Shown: positions 25,610 to 35,375, counted from the stretch's first letter. The stretch: 64,000 nt of DNA from Kitasatospora sp. NA04385 (GCF_013364235.1 NZ_CP054919.1:4252701-4316700); one strand, 5' to 3'. Notes: generated from the sequence alone by a model not told the origin. A program made the numbers and translations.

Positions 25610-25666
25610 GGGGCGCGGACGCGTGCACGAGAAGTCATGCCCTCGGTCAACCCCATCGGGCCGGGG
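25610..25666. repeat. 57-bp direct repeat, right copy
   Basis: Right-hand copy of the sequence at 24386-24442. On the minus strand it retains ATG and nine codons of the thioredoxin-NHL gene, after which the reading diverges. It lies just outside the terminator of the lectin gene, probably where the original thioredoxin-NHL leader stood. Confidence 0.9.
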
Positions 25667-25676
25667 CGGACGGGAA

Positions 25677-25706
25677 GGGGCCCGGACGCGGGTGCGTCCG
25701 GGCCCC
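25677..25706 (-). terminator. Terminator of lectin gene
   Basis: Perfect 13-bp stem GGGGCCCGGACGC / GCGTCCGGGCCCC with GGGT loop, 17 bases beyond the lectin stop. Confidence 0.88.
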
Positions 25707-25722
25707 CGGGTGGGGGTGGTGG

Positions 25723-26574
25723 TTACCAGTTGCCCCAGGTGCCGGTGGACCAGACGGCCTGGTTGGAGCCGTTGTAGACCACGAAGTTGCCGTCGTCCTG
25801 GACCACGGCGTAGGTGCCGGGGCCGCCCTTGGCGGGGGTGCGCCAGACGGTCGCGCCGGTCTTGACGTCGTACATGACGATGGCGGCCGTGGACGAGGTG
25901 GTCTGGACGAAGGCGGTGGACTTCGGGCGGCCCGGGGTGTTGGTGGACCACAGGGCGGCGCCGTCGCGCTTGCGGTAGAGGACGACGTTGCCGTCCTGCT
26001 GGTTGACCAGCCACACCGAGTTCGACTTCAGCCACGTCCCGGTCATCAGGCCGCGGTTGGAGTTGAACATGCCGGCCGGGTTGGAGCCGCCGTAGCCGAC
26101 GGCCACGGAGACGCCGGTGCCGGTCTCCCACAGCGCGCGGCCCTGCGCGGTGACCAGCATCACCTGGCCGTCCCACATGGTCAGGTAGGCGCCGGGGTTG
26201 TTCCAGCTACTGGTGCTCCACACCGCGTTGGTCGGGGTGTCGCCGCCCCGGCGGTAGAGGACGAGGTTGCCGTCGTCCTGCATGACGAGGTGGGCGCCCG
26301 GGTTGCCCCAGGTGCTGGTGCTCCACACGGCGGGGCCGCGCCGGCCGGCGGTGTTGACCAGGTAGAGGACGAGGTTGCCGTCGTCCTGCATGACGAGCTG
26401 GGACTCGCCGCTCTGCAGGTACTGGCCGGCCGTCAGCTGCGAGCCGCGCGCCAGCTGGACGGAGGTCGGGTTCGAGGGCGAGTCGGCGTTGGCCTGGACG
26501 GCCGGGGCCGCCAGCGCGATGGCGGCCGCGCCGAGCAGGGCGGCGGTGGTGCGCTTGAAAACTGTCGTCCGCAC
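25723..26574 (-). CDS. Secreted bulb-type mannose-binding lectin domain protein
   Basis: 283-aa exported protein. The GTG at 26574 follows AGGAGGGGG. A signal peptide ends near AVQANA (about residue 30). The mature part holds two B-lectin (GNA-like) domains with QxDxNxVxY carbohydrate motifs: VMQDDGNLVLY twice, NQQDGNVVLY, and VVQDDGNFVVY close to the C-terminus. Each is followed by WST-type strands. It probably binds mannose-containing glycans outside the cell. No catalytic domain or membrane anchor is visible. Confidence 0.9.
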   Translation of the reverse strand: MRTTVFKRTTAALLGAAAIALAAPAVQANADSPSNPTSVQLARGSQLTAGQYLQSGESQLVMQDDGNLVLYLVNTAGRRGPAVWSTSTWGNPGAHLVMQDDGNLVLYRRGGDTPTNAVWSTSSWNNPGAYLTMWDGQVMLVTAQGRALWETGTGVSVAVGYGGSNPAGMFNSNRGLMTGTWLKSNSVWLVNQQDGNVVLYRKRDGAALWSTNTPGRPKSTAFVQTTSSTAAIVMYDVKTGATVWRTPAKGGPGTYAVVQDDGNFVVYNGSNQAVWSTGTWGNW

Positions 26575-26670
26575 GGGCGGAGACCCCCTCCTGAGCTATG
26601 GGCACACAGTGTCGTGCGCGCACAACTTACTCACCCGCACCGGCCCCTCCTCGGCGGGGGGTAGTACTGG

Positions 26671-26706
26671 CGGCCCCGGCCGCGCGCGCCGTCGCGCGCG
26701 GGGCCG
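26671..26706 (-). terminator. Hairpin after APH-family kinase gene
   Basis: CGCGCGCG arms (26681-26688, 26693-26700), extended by CGGCCC/GGGCCG with a 3-4 base bulge, lie 12 bases beyond the minus-strand stop at 26719. Confidence 0.65.
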
Positions 26707-26718
26707 TCAGAGAAGCCG

Positions 26719-27450
26719 TCAGCTCTCGGATGCAGCCGCAGCCGCAGCCGCCGCGCAGGCGCGGACCAGGGCGACGGCCGCGTCCAGCCGTGCGTGGTCG
26801 GCCGCGTCGAGGGCCGGGTCGGCGGCGCGGCGGGCGCGGGCCCGGGCGAGGTGGGGCTCGGTGAGCGGGGGGAGGGCGCGCAGCAGGGGGACGAGGACGG
26901 CGGGGGCGGCGTCGGCGAAGGCGGGCATGCCGAGCAGGGCCTGGGCGAGGACGACGGCGCTCATCGCGACGTCCAGGCCGGGGTCGCCCTCGGCGGCGGT
27001 GGCCCAGTCGATGACCACCGGCCCGCGCGCGGTGAGCAGCACGTTCTCGGGGTGCAGGTCGAGGTGCAGCACCCGGTCGCCGGGCCGGGCGCCGGTGCGC
27101 GGCGGGAGGGCGTGCAGGCGCAGCAGCAGGTCGGCGAGGATCCGCCCGGCGGCGTCGGGCGCGACCGCGCCGGTGGTGACGGCCTGCGCCAGGGTCGGGC
27201 CCGCCAGCCGTTCCATCAGCAGGTCCGCGGGCCGCTCGCCGGGCCACGCGGCCGGCACCGGGTAGCCGTGCCCGGCCAGGTACGCCATCAGCTCGGCCTC
27301 GGCGTGCGCGTCGGCCCACGCCTCGGCGCCCTCGCGGTAGCGGCGCAGCACCCGCCCGTCGGGCAGCGCGAACACGTCCGCGGTGCGGCCGGTGCCGATC
27401 GGTTCGCCCGGCCCCGGCCCCGGCGCCGTGGCGCGGTTCTCCTCGGACAC
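26719..27450 (-). CDS. APH/choline-kinase-fold phosphotransferase
   Basis: 243-aa kinase-like protein. Nucleotide-loop region GTGRTADVFALPDGRVLRRY, catalytic loop VLHLDLHPENVLL and metal-binding VIDWATAAEGDPGLDVAM are all present, so it is probably active. The substrate is unknown and may be a small molecule rather than an antibiotic. The start is set at GTG 27450 (VSEENRATAPG) behind a G-rich stretch. Poly-Ala C-terminus. It is transcribed divergently from a second APH-type gene only 103 bp away. Confidence 0.8.
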   Translation of the reverse strand: MSEENRATAPGPGPGEPIGTGRTADVFALPDGRVLRRYREGAEAWADAHAEAELMAYLAGHGYPVPAAWPGERPADLLMERLAGPTLAQAVTTGAVAPDAAGRILADLLLRLHALPPRTGARPGDRVLHLDLHPENVLLTARGPVVIDWATAAEGDPGLDVAMSAVVLAQALLGMPAFADAAPAVLVPLLRALPPLTEPHLARARARRAADPALDAADHARLDAAVALVRACAAAAAAAASES

Positions 27451-27553
27451 GTCGTCCCCCCGTTCCTCGTGCCAGTAGGCACGCCCGGCCTCCCGCCGCG
27501 GTTCCCGCCGGAATCCGGGTGACGCCGCACGGGCGCCGGACGACAATGGCCGG

Positions 27554-28342
27554 ATGACCGCTCACGCGCCGCAGGGCGAGGTCGCCGTCCCGTCCGCCGT
27601 GCTCGCCCTGGCCGCGGGCGCGCCGATCGCCGCGGTGTGGCGCAACGAGCTGCACGGGCTGACGTTCCGGCTGGGGGACGGGCCGGGCCGCCGGTTCGCC
27701 AAGTGGGCGCCGGCCGGCAGCCCGGCGGACCTCGCGGCGGAGGCCGAACGGCTGGGCTGGGCACGGCGGTTCACCACCGTCCCCGAGGTGCTGGAGCTGG
27801 GTGCCGACGAGCACGGCAGCTGGCTGCTGACGGCCGGCCTGCCGGGCAGCTCGGCCGTGGACGAGGCGTGGAAGCGGGATCCGGCGACGGCCGTCCGGGC
27901 GATCGGCGAGGGCCTGCGCGCCTTCCACGAGGCGCTGCCGGTGGCCGACTGCCCGTACGACTGGTCGGCGCCGTCCCGGGTCGCCCGGGCCGTCGAGCTG
28001 CGCCGCCCGCCCGAGGCGTGGCACCCGGAGCTGCGCCACCACGGCACGGTGGACCGGGCGCTCGCCGTGCTGGCCGACCCGCCGCCGGTCGACCGCCCGG
28101 TGGTCTGCCACGGGGACGCCTGCGCGCCCAACACCCTGATCGGCGACGACGGCCGCTTCCGCGGCCACGTCGACCTGGGCGCCCTGGGCACCGCCGACCG
28201 CTGGGCCGACCTCGCGGTGGCCTCCTGGAGCACGGTGTGGAACTACGGCCCGGGCTGGGAGCTCCCGCTGCTGGCGGCGTACGGGGTCGAGCCGGACACC
28301 GAACGCCTCGCCTACTACCGCCTGTTGTGGGACGCGACCTAG
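27554..28342 (+). CDS. Aminoglycoside 3'-phosphotransferase family protein
   Basis: 262-aa protein matching the length and motifs of APH(3') enzymes, which phosphorylate the 3'-hydroxyl of aminoglycosides. The catalytic loop is VVCHGDACAPNTLI. The second motif, HVDLGALGTADRWADLAVA, is the DLGxxGxADRxxDLA signature of APH(3'). The early AKWAPAGSPADLAAEAERLGW gives the ATP-binding Lys and Glu. Substrate range is not predictable; chromosomal APH(3')-like genes in actinomycetes may serve self-resistance. The ATG is at 27554. Confidence 0.85.
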   Translation: MTAHAPQGEVAVPSAVLALAAGAPIAAVWRNELHGLTFRLGDGPGRRFAKWAPAGSPADLAAEAERLGWARRFTTVPEVLELGADEHGSWLLTAGLPGSSAVDEAWKRDPATAVRAIGEGLRAFHEALPVADCPYDWSAPSRVARAVELRRPPEAWHPELRHHGTVDRALAVLADPPPVDRPVVCHGDACAPNTLIGDDGRFRGHVDLGALGTADRWADLAVASWSTVWNYGPGWELPLLAAYGVEPDTERLAYYRLLWDAT

Positions 28343-28409
28343 GCCCCGGTGGCACCATGTCGGGTGCCGCCCGACGGCGGGTCGGCGAACAGGACGAGGA
28401 GTCGGGGAC

Positions 28410-28901
28410 ATGGGTCGGAAGTTCGTGGTCAAGGAGCGGCTCTTCGCGGTCGGCGACGACTACTGGGTCGAGGACGAGCACGGCGAGAAGGCGTTCCTGG
28501 TGGACGGCAAGGTGCTGCGCCTGCGCGACACCTTCGAACTGCAGGACACCGCGGGCAACACGGTCGCCACCATCCGGGAGAAGGTGCTGACCGTCCGCGA
28601 CGCGATGAAGATCGAGAACGCGGACGGGGACGTGGTCGCGACCGTCCGCAAGAAGCTGTTCACCCCGTTCCACGACAAGTACCACGTGGAGCTGGAGAAC
28701 GGCGGCGAGTACGAGGTCCACGGGGACCTGCTCGACAAGGAGTACACCGTCAAGGGCGACGGCCACCGCCTCGCCGAGGTCTCCCGCAAGTGGTTCCGGA
28801 TCCGCGACACCTACGGCGTGGAGATCGAGGACGGCGTCGACGTCCCGCTGATGATCGCCGTCGCGGTCTGCCTGGACCGCCTGGTCGAGCACAACGACTG
28901 A
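28410..28901 (+). CDS. LURP-one-related (tubby-like fold) protein
   Basis: 163-aa beta-barrel protein of the LURP-one/scramblase-like group. It has repeated beta-hairpin units such as FLVDGKVLRLRDTFELQD and KYHVELENGGEYEVHGDLL, and ends with a hydrophobic helix region, LMIAVAVCLDRL. The function in bacteria is unknown; binding of the membrane or a hydrophobic helix is inferred from tubby relatives. The ATG at 28410 is followed closely by the DUF350 gene on the same strand (98-bp gap). Confidence 0.85.
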   Translation: MGRKFVVKERLFAVGDDYWVEDEHGEKAFLVDGKVLRLRDTFELQDTAGNTVATIREKVLTVRDAMKIENADGDVVATVRKKLFTPFHDKYHVELENGGEYEVHGDLLDKEYTVKGDGHRLAEVSRKWFRIRDTYGVEIEDGVDVPLMIAVAVCLDRLVEHND

Positions 28902-28999
28902 GCCCCGCCGCAGCCCCCTTCCGCCGCCGCCCCGTGCGCTATGTTGTGCCGGTCCTCGGCACGGGGCCGGCAGGCGGACAGGCAGGAGGGGCGGGGCGG

Positions 29000-29422
29000 A
29001 TGAACGACATCCTTCACCAGTTGGGGTACGCGGCGGCCTACGGCGCGGTCGGCCTGGTGCTGCTGCTGCTCGGCGTCCTGCTGGTCGACGCGCTGACGCC
29101 GGGCGAGCTGCGCCGGCAGATCTGGATCGAGCGCAACCGCAACGCCGCCGTGGTGCTCAGCTCGGCGCTGCTGGCGATCGGCGCGATCGTGTTCACCGCG
29201 GTGATCTCGACCTACCAGGAGTTCGTCAAGGGCCTGGCCGCGGCCGCCGTGTTCGGCCTGTTCGGCCTGCTGCTGATGGCGGTCTCGTTCTGGGTGCTCG
29301 ACCTGGTCACCCCCGGCAAGCTGGGCGAGCTGCTGGTCGACGGCGAGCCGCACCCGGCGGTCTGGGTGACCGCCTCCACCAACCTGGCCGTGGCGGCGAT
29401 CGTCTCCGCCGCCATCTACTGA
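29000..29422 (+). CDS. DUF350 membrane protein
   Basis: 140-aa integral membrane protein with four TM segments. The repeated DUF350 motif is visible as LLGVLLVDALTPGELRRQIW and VLDLVTPGKLGELLVDGE. The ATG at 29000 lies behind GGAGGGGCGGGG. DUF350 proteins often occur with potassium- or stress-related genes, but their activity is not established. Possibly cotranscribed with the LURP-one gene. Confidence 0.85.
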   Translation: MNDILHQLGYAAAYGAVGLVLLLLGVLLVDALTPGELRRQIWIERNRNAAVVLSSALLAIGAIVFTAVISTYQEFVKGLAAAAVFGLFGLLLMAVSFWVLDLVTPGKLGELLVDGEPHPAVWVTASTNLAVAAIVSAAIY

Positions 29423-29440
29423 CCCGCCCCGCCCGGGGGT

Positions 29441-30034
29441 TCAGCCCGCGGCCAGCCGTTCGGTGAGCCGGGCCCGGGCGGCGGGCCACTCGTCGGCCAG
29501 CATCGAGAAGTACACGCTGTCGCGCCAACTGCCGTCCGGCCGCCGCCTGGCCCGCCGGAAGGTGCCCTCGTAGCTGGCGCCGAGCCGCCGGATCGCGTTC
29601 TGCGAGCGCTCGTTGAGGTGGTCGGTCTTCCAGCAGACCCGGCCGGTGCCGAGGTCCTCGAAGGCGTGCGCCAGCAGCAGCAGCTTGGCCTCGGTGTTCA
29701 CCGCCGTCCGCCACACCGAGCGGCCGTACCAGGTGCCGCCGATCTCCAGCCGCTCGTCCGCCGCGTCGGCGTCCAGGTAGCAGCTGACCCCGACCGCCCG
29801 CCCGCTCGCCCGGGCCACCACCGCCAGCGGCGTGCAGTCGCGGTCGGCCAGCCGGGCGTCGACGACCGCCGCCATGTCCGCCACCGTGCGCGGGACGGGG
29901 GAGGGCAGCCAGCGCCACACCTCCTCGTCCCCGCCGCCGGCCGCGAACAGGTCGGGCACGTGGGCGCGGGTCAGCGGCTCCAGCCGGACGTGCCGGCCGG
30001 TGAGGACGACGGGTGCGGGCAGCTTCGAGACCAT
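29441..30034 (-). CDS. GNAT family N-acetyltransferase (RimJ/RimL type)
   Basis: 197-aa acetyltransferase using acetyl-CoA; substrate unknown. It shows the RimJ/RimL-like beginning LTGRHVRLEPLTRAHVPDL, then LEIGGTWYGRSVWRTAVNTEAKLLLL and NERSQNAIRRLGASYEGTFR. The ATG at 30034 has no ribosome site. A promoter TTGCTA-17 bp-TACCGT places the start of transcription at the ATG, so the message is probably leaderless. Confidence 0.85.
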   Translation of the reverse strand: MVSKLPAPVVLTGRHVRLEPLTRAHVPDLFAAGGGDEEVWRWLPSPVPRTVADMAAVVDARLADRDCTPLAVVARASGRAVGVSCYLDADAADERLEIGGTWYGRSVWRTAVNTEAKLLLLAHAFEDLGTGRVCWKTDHLNERSQNAIRRLGASYEGTFRRARRRPDGSWRDSVYFSMLADEWPAARARLTERLAAG

Positions 30035-30041
30035 GCGCCCC

Positions 30042-30090
30042 ACGGTAGGGCGGTGTTGCACCAGTAGCAAGTGCTTTTTGCACTAGTGCA
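30042..30090 (-). promoter_or_regulatory. GNAT promoter with TGCACTAGTGCA palindrome
   Basis: On the minus strand, -35 TTGCTA (30065-30070), 17-bp spacer and -10 TACCGT (30042-30047) end 7 bases before the ATG. Just upstream, TGCACTAGTGCA (30079-30090) is a perfect 12-bp palindrome. A related TTGCACCAGT lies in the spacer. Two similar sites suggest an autoregulatory or external repressor. Confidence 0.5.
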
Positions 30091-30103
30091 TTCGTCCGGA
30101 GGT

Positions 30104-30157
30104 GTGCGAAAGGCCCGGCACCCCCGCGTGCGCGCGGGAGCGCCGGGCCTTTCGCAC
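30104..30157 (-). terminator. Terminator of purA
   Basis: A perfect 16-bp stem, GTGCGAAAGGCCCGGC (30104-30119) with 30142-30157, has an internal smaller CCCGCG/CGCGGG hairpin in its loop. Confidence 0.88.
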
Positions 30158-30193
30158 CACGGCCCGCCGGGTACGGCCTACAGGCCTACGGGC

Positions 30194-31582
<1,389 letters not shown>

Positions 31583-31603
31583 TTACCTGAGGAAGGACCG
31601 GTC

Positions 31604-32416
31604 GTGTCGTCGCTGTCCACGCCCGTATCCCGCCCCCCGGAGGACGCCGGGGGCCCCGGGCCGCTGCTGGTGCTCCTCGACCCCTCGGCCCGGGAGGCCG
31701 ACGGCGAGTCGGTGCGGATCGCCAAGGACGTGCTGTGCGGCGGCGCCGACGTCAAGGTCGCGCTGCCCGAGAGCCCGTCCGAGCTCGACCGGGTGCTGGC
31801 GCACCGGGGGCGGCGCCGGGCCGTGGTGATCGGCTCGGACCAGGCGCTCCAGCGGGTGCTCCAGGCCCTGCACCGGCAGCGGGAGCTGGACACCGACCCG
31901 GTGGGCCTGGTGCCGGTCGGCGGGCCGGTCGCCACCGCCACCGCCCGGCTGCTCGGGGTGCCCGCCGAGCCGGTCGCGGCCGCCCGCGCGGTGCTGGCCG
32001 GCACCGCCCGCCGGCTCGCCCTGCTGCTGGACGACGGCGGCGGCGTGGTGCTCGCCGAAGTGCGCTTCACCGGCCCGCGCCAGGGCCGGACGGGTGGTTG
32101 GCGTTCGCTATGGGCGAAATTGGCTGCGGCCGAGCAGGCGAGCCCTTCCAACCCGGAGGAGCTGCGGATCGAGGCCGACGGCCGCCTGCTCGCCGACGTC
32201 CACCAGCGGGTCCGCCACCTGCGGGTGGCCGTGGTCGACGGCGGGATGGAGCTCGCCCTCGACCTCGACGGCCGCCCGCTGCGCCACCGGGCCGGCCGGC
32301 TCACCGTCGCCGGGCGCGGTTTCGGCTACGAGGCGGACGGCTGCCCGGTCGGCCCGGTCCGCCACCGCACCTGGACGGTCCGCCCGGACTCCTGGCGGCT
32401 GCTGCTGCCCGACTGA
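31604..32416 (+). CDS. Diacylglycerol kinase catalytic-domain-like protein
   Basis: 270-aa protein resembling lipid/diacylglycerol kinases. It has an early LLVLLDPSAREADGESVRIA (strand plus nucleotide-binding loop region) and later RAVVIGSDQALQRVLQAL and VGLVPVGGPVATATARLLGVP, which correspond to the GGDGT and GLVP-G-N elements of the family. The canonical GGDGT is replaced by IGSDQ, so kinase activity is doubtful. The GTG at 31604 follows GAGGAAGGA. Similar genes sit beside purA/purF in Streptomyces. Confidence 0.7.
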   Translation: MSSLSTPVSRPPEDAGGPGPLLVLLDPSAREADGESVRIAKDVLCGGADVKVALPESPSELDRVLAHRGRRRAVVIGSDQALQRVLQALHRQRELDTDPVGLVPVGGPVATATARLLGVPAEPVAAARAVLAGTARRLALLLDDGGGVVLAEVRFTGPRQGRTGGWRSLWAKLAAAEQASPSNPEELRIEADGRLLADVHQRVRHLRVAVVDGGMELALDLDGRPLRHRAGRLTVAGRGFGYEADGCPVGPVRHRTWTVRPDSWRLLLPD

Positions 32417-32611
32417 GCCGCCGCCGGGCCCCGCCGATCACCCAGGGTGAGCAGGCTCACGTTCCGCCGCCCGTCCGCCGTGCGAAGGCCCGATGACAAG
32501 GGCGTGAAGGCGGCCGCCCGCGGTGCGGAAAACTGGTAAGAGGCGGTGTCTACGCGCGTACCAGGAGGCCGCCAGCAGGCCGTTCGCCCAGGCTGCCCTA
32601 GACTCGGAGAC

Positions 32612-34192
32612 GTGCCACGTGGTGACGGACGACTCAACCACGACCTCCTCCCCGGCGAGAAGGGCCCCCAGGACGCTTGCGGCGTCTTCGGGGTCTGGGC
32701 TCCCGGCGAAGAGGTCGCGAAGCTCACGTACTTCGGCCTCTATGCCCTGCAGCACCGCGGACAGGAATCCGCGGGCATCGCAGTGAGCAACGGCTCCCAG
32801 ATTCTCGTCTTCAAGGACATGGGACTCGTCTCCCAGGTCTTCGACGAGACCTCCCTGGGGTCGCTGCACGGGCATATCGCCGTCGGACATGCCCGCTACT
32901 CGACCACCGGGTCCTCGGTCTGGGAGAACGCCCAGCCGACCTTCCGCGCGACCGTCCACGGCTCGCTGGCCCTCGGCCACAACGGAAACCTGGTCAACAC
33001 CGCCGAACTCGCGGCGAAGGTCGCCGAACTGCCCGGCGAGGAGCACGTCTCCCGCTCCGGCCGGACCGCGGCGACCAACGACACCGACCTGCTGACCGCC
33101 CTGCTGGCGGGCCACCCGGACCTCACCATCGAGGAGACGGCCCGCAAGGTCCTGCCGGACGTCAAGGGCGCCTTCTCGCTGGTCTTCATGGACGAGCACA
33201 CGCTCTACGCCGCCCGCGACCCGCAGGGCATCCGCCCGCTGGTGCTCGGCCGGATCGAGCGCGGCTGGGTGGTGGCCTCCGAGACCTCCGCCCTCGACAT
33301 CGTCGGCGCCAGCTTCATCCGCGAGGTGGAGCCCGGCGAGCTGATCGCCATCGACGAGAACGGCATGCGCACCTCGCGCTTCGCCGAGGCCAAGCCCAAG
33401 GGCTGCGTCTTCGAGTACGTCTACCTGGCCCGCCCGGACACCACCATCGCCGGCCGCAACGTGCACCTCTCCCGGGTGGAGATGGGCCGCAAGCTGGCCG
33501 CCGAGGCCCCGGTCGAGGCCGACCTGGTGATAGCCACGCCGGAGTCCGGCACCCCCGCCGCGATCGGCTACGCCGAGGCCAGCGGCATCCCGTTCGGCTC
33601 CGGCCTGGTGAAGAACGCCTACGTGGGCCGCACCTTCATCCAGCCCAACCAGACCATCCGCCAACTCGGCATCCGGCTCAAGCTGAACCCGCTCAAGGAG
33701 GTCATCCGGGGCAAGCGCCTGGTGGTCGTGGACGACTCGATCGTCCGCGGCAACACCCAGCGCGCGCTGGTCCGGATGCTGCGCGAGGCCGGCGCCGCCG
33801 AGGTCCACATCCGGATCTCCTCGCCGCCGGTGAAGTGGCCGTGCTTCTTCGGCATCGACTTCGCCACCCGCGCCGAGCTGATCGCCAACGGCCTGTCGGT
33901 CGACGAGATCGGCCGCTCGCTGGGCGCCGACTCGCTCGCCTACATCTCCATCGACGGGATGATCGACGCCACCACGCAGCCCAAGGACCAGCTCTGCCGG
34001 GCCTGCTTCGACGGCGAGTACCCGATGGAGCTGCCCGACCCGGCGCTGCTCGGCAAGCTCCTGCTCGAGGCTGAAATTGCCGGCGGCCAGGCCAAGCAGC
34101 CCGTCCGCGGGAACAAGCAGACCAGCGACCTCGACGGCGTGCAGTCGCTGCTGGGCGGCGCCGGCGCGGCGGACGCGCTGCGACGCCCGTAA
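32612..34192 (+). CDS. purF: Amidophosphoribosyltransferase
   Basis: 526-aa glutamine PRPP amidotransferase, first step of purine synthesis. A short propeptide ends before catalytic Cys23 (QDACGVFGV). The glutaminase region has YALQHRGQESAGIA. The PRPP loop is VVVDDSIVRGNTQRA. Cysteines in PKGCVFEYVY, KWPCFFGID and LCRACFDGEY match the four ligands of the Bacillus-type 4Fe-4S cluster. The GTG at 32612 (VPRGDGRLNHD) has GGAG only 3 bases upstream. TAGACT, a -10-like hexamer, ends 7 bases before it. Followed by purM after a hairpin. Confidence 0.96.
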   Translation: MPRGDGRLNHDLLPGEKGPQDACGVFGVWAPGEEVAKLTYFGLYALQHRGQESAGIAVSNGSQILVFKDMGLVSQVFDETSLGSLHGHIAVGHARYSTTGSSVWENAQPTFRATVHGSLALGHNGNLVNTAELAAKVAELPGEEHVSRSGRTAATNDTDLLTALLAGHPDLTIEETARKVLPDVKGAFSLVFMDEHTLYAARDPQGIRPLVLGRIERGWVVASETSALDIVGASFIREVEPGELIAIDENGMRTSRFAEAKPKGCVFEYVYLARPDTTIAGRNVHLSRVEMGRKLAAEAPVEADLVIATPESGTPAAIGYAEASGIPFGSGLVKNAYVGRTFIQPNQTIRQLGIRLKLNPLKEVIRGKRLVVVDDSIVRGNTQRALVRMLREAGAAEVHIRISSPPVKWPCFFGIDFATRAELIANGLSVDEIGRSLGADSLAYISIDGMIDATTQPKDQLCRACFDGEYPMELPDPALLGKLLLEAEIAGGQAKQPVRGNKQTSDLDGVQSLLGGAGAADALRRP

Positions 34193-34203
34193 CCGTGCGC
34201 ACC

Positions 34204-34228
34204 GCCCCCGGCGCCGGACGCCGGGGGC
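34204..34228 (+). terminator. Intercistronic hairpin purF-purM
   Basis: GCCCCCGGCG (34204-34213) pairs perfectly with CGCCGGGGGC (34219-34228) around a 5-base loop. It could attenuate purM expression or stabilise purF mRNA. Confidence 0.6.
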
Positions 34229-34286
34229 ACCCCGTCCCGGCCCCGGCCGGGGAGGCAGCACCACCACTTCGAAAGGGCCACACCAG

Positions 34287-35363
34287 GTGACCAGCAACGA
34301 GACCGGGGCGACCTACGCCGCCGCGGGTGTCGACATCGAGGCCGGCGACCGTGCCGTCGAGCTGATGAAGCAGTGGGTGAAGAAGAGCAACCGGCCCGAG
34401 GTGGTCGGCGGGCTCGGCGGCTTCGCCGGACTGTTCGACGCCTCCGCCTTCAAGCGCTACGAGCGCCCGCTGCTGGCCACCGCCACCGACGGCGTCGGCA
34501 CCAAGGTCGCCATCGCCCAGGCCATGGACAAGCACGACACCATCGGCCACGACCTGGTCGCCATGGTCGTCGACGACCTGGTGGTGTGCGGCGCCGAGCC
34601 GCTGTTCATGACCGACTACATCTGCGTCGGCAAGGTCGTCCCGGAGCGGGTCGCCGCGATCGTCAAGGGCATCGCCGAGGGCTGCACGCTGGCCGGCTGC
34701 GCGCTGGTCGGCGGCGAGACCGCCGAGCACCCGGGCCTGCTCGGCCCGGACGACTACGACGTCGCGGGCGCCGGCACCGGCGTGGTCGAGGCCGACGCGC
34801 TGCTCGGCCCGGACCGGGTCCGGGCGGGCGACGTGGTCATCGCGATGGCCGCCTCCGGCCTGCACTCCAACGGCTACTCGCTGGTCCGGCACGTGCTGCT
34901 GAACCAGGCCGGCTGGTCGCTGGACCGCCGGGTCGAGGAGTTCGGCCGCACCCTGGGCGAGGAGCTGCTGGAGCCCACCCGGATCTACTCGCTGGACTGC
35001 CTGGCGCTGGCCCGGGCCACCGAGATCCACGCCTTCTCGCACGTCACCGGCGGCGGCCTGGCCGCCAACCTGGCCCGGGTCATCCCGGACGGCCTGCACG
35101 CCCGCCTCGACCGCGGCACCTGGTCCCCGCTGCCGGTGTTCCGCACCGTCGCCAAGGTCGGCGCGATGCAGACCCTGGAGATCGAGAAGACCCTGAACAT
35201 GGGCGTCGGCATGGTCGCCGTCGTCCCGCCGGAGTCGGTCGACACCGTCCTCGCCGTCCTGGAGGACCGCGACGTGGAGGCCTGGCTGCTGGGCGACGTG
35301 GTCGAGCGCACCGACGAGCACGACGGCGGCGCCGCGCTGTACAACGCCTACGAGGCGTTCTGA
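34287..35363 (+). CDS. purM: Phosphoribosylformylglycinamidine cyclo-ligase
   Basis: 358-aa AIR synthetase that closes the imidazole ring in purine synthesis. Conserved motifs: LLATATDGVGTKVAIAQ, GHDLVAMVVDDLVVCGAEPL, LVGGETAEHPGL and HVTGGGLAANLAR. The GTG at 34287 lies behind GAAAGGG. Downstream of purF in the usual Streptomyces order. A strong terminator follows. Confidence 0.97.
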   Translation: MTSNETGATYAAAGVDIEAGDRAVELMKQWVKKSNRPEVVGGLGGFAGLFDASAFKRYERPLLATATDGVGTKVAIAQAMDKHDTIGHDLVAMVVDDLVVCGAEPLFMTDYICVGKVVPERVAAIVKGIAEGCTLAGCALVGGETAEHPGLLGPDDYDVAGAGTGVVEADALLGPDRVRAGDVVIAMAASGLHSNGYSLVRHVLLNQAGWSLDRRVEEFGRTLGEELLEPTRIYSLDCLALARATEIHAFSHVTGGGLAANLARVIPDGLHARLDRGTWSPLPVFRTVAKVGAMQTLEIEKTLNMGVGMVAVVPPESVDTVLAVLEDRDVEAWLLGDVVERTDEHDGGAALYNAYEAF

Positions 35364-35375
35364 TCCGAGGCGCGC

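Noticed and set aside
28349-28999. Plus-strand Arg-rich extension upstream of DUF350
   Set aside because: Out of frame with the LURP-one gene and without codon structure; DUF350 has a clear start at 29000.
32546-32611. Longer PurF start at 32546
   Set aside because: It would add an Arg/Gly-rich segment ahead of the conserved VPRGDGRLNHDL start, and a -10-like TAGACT lies within it.
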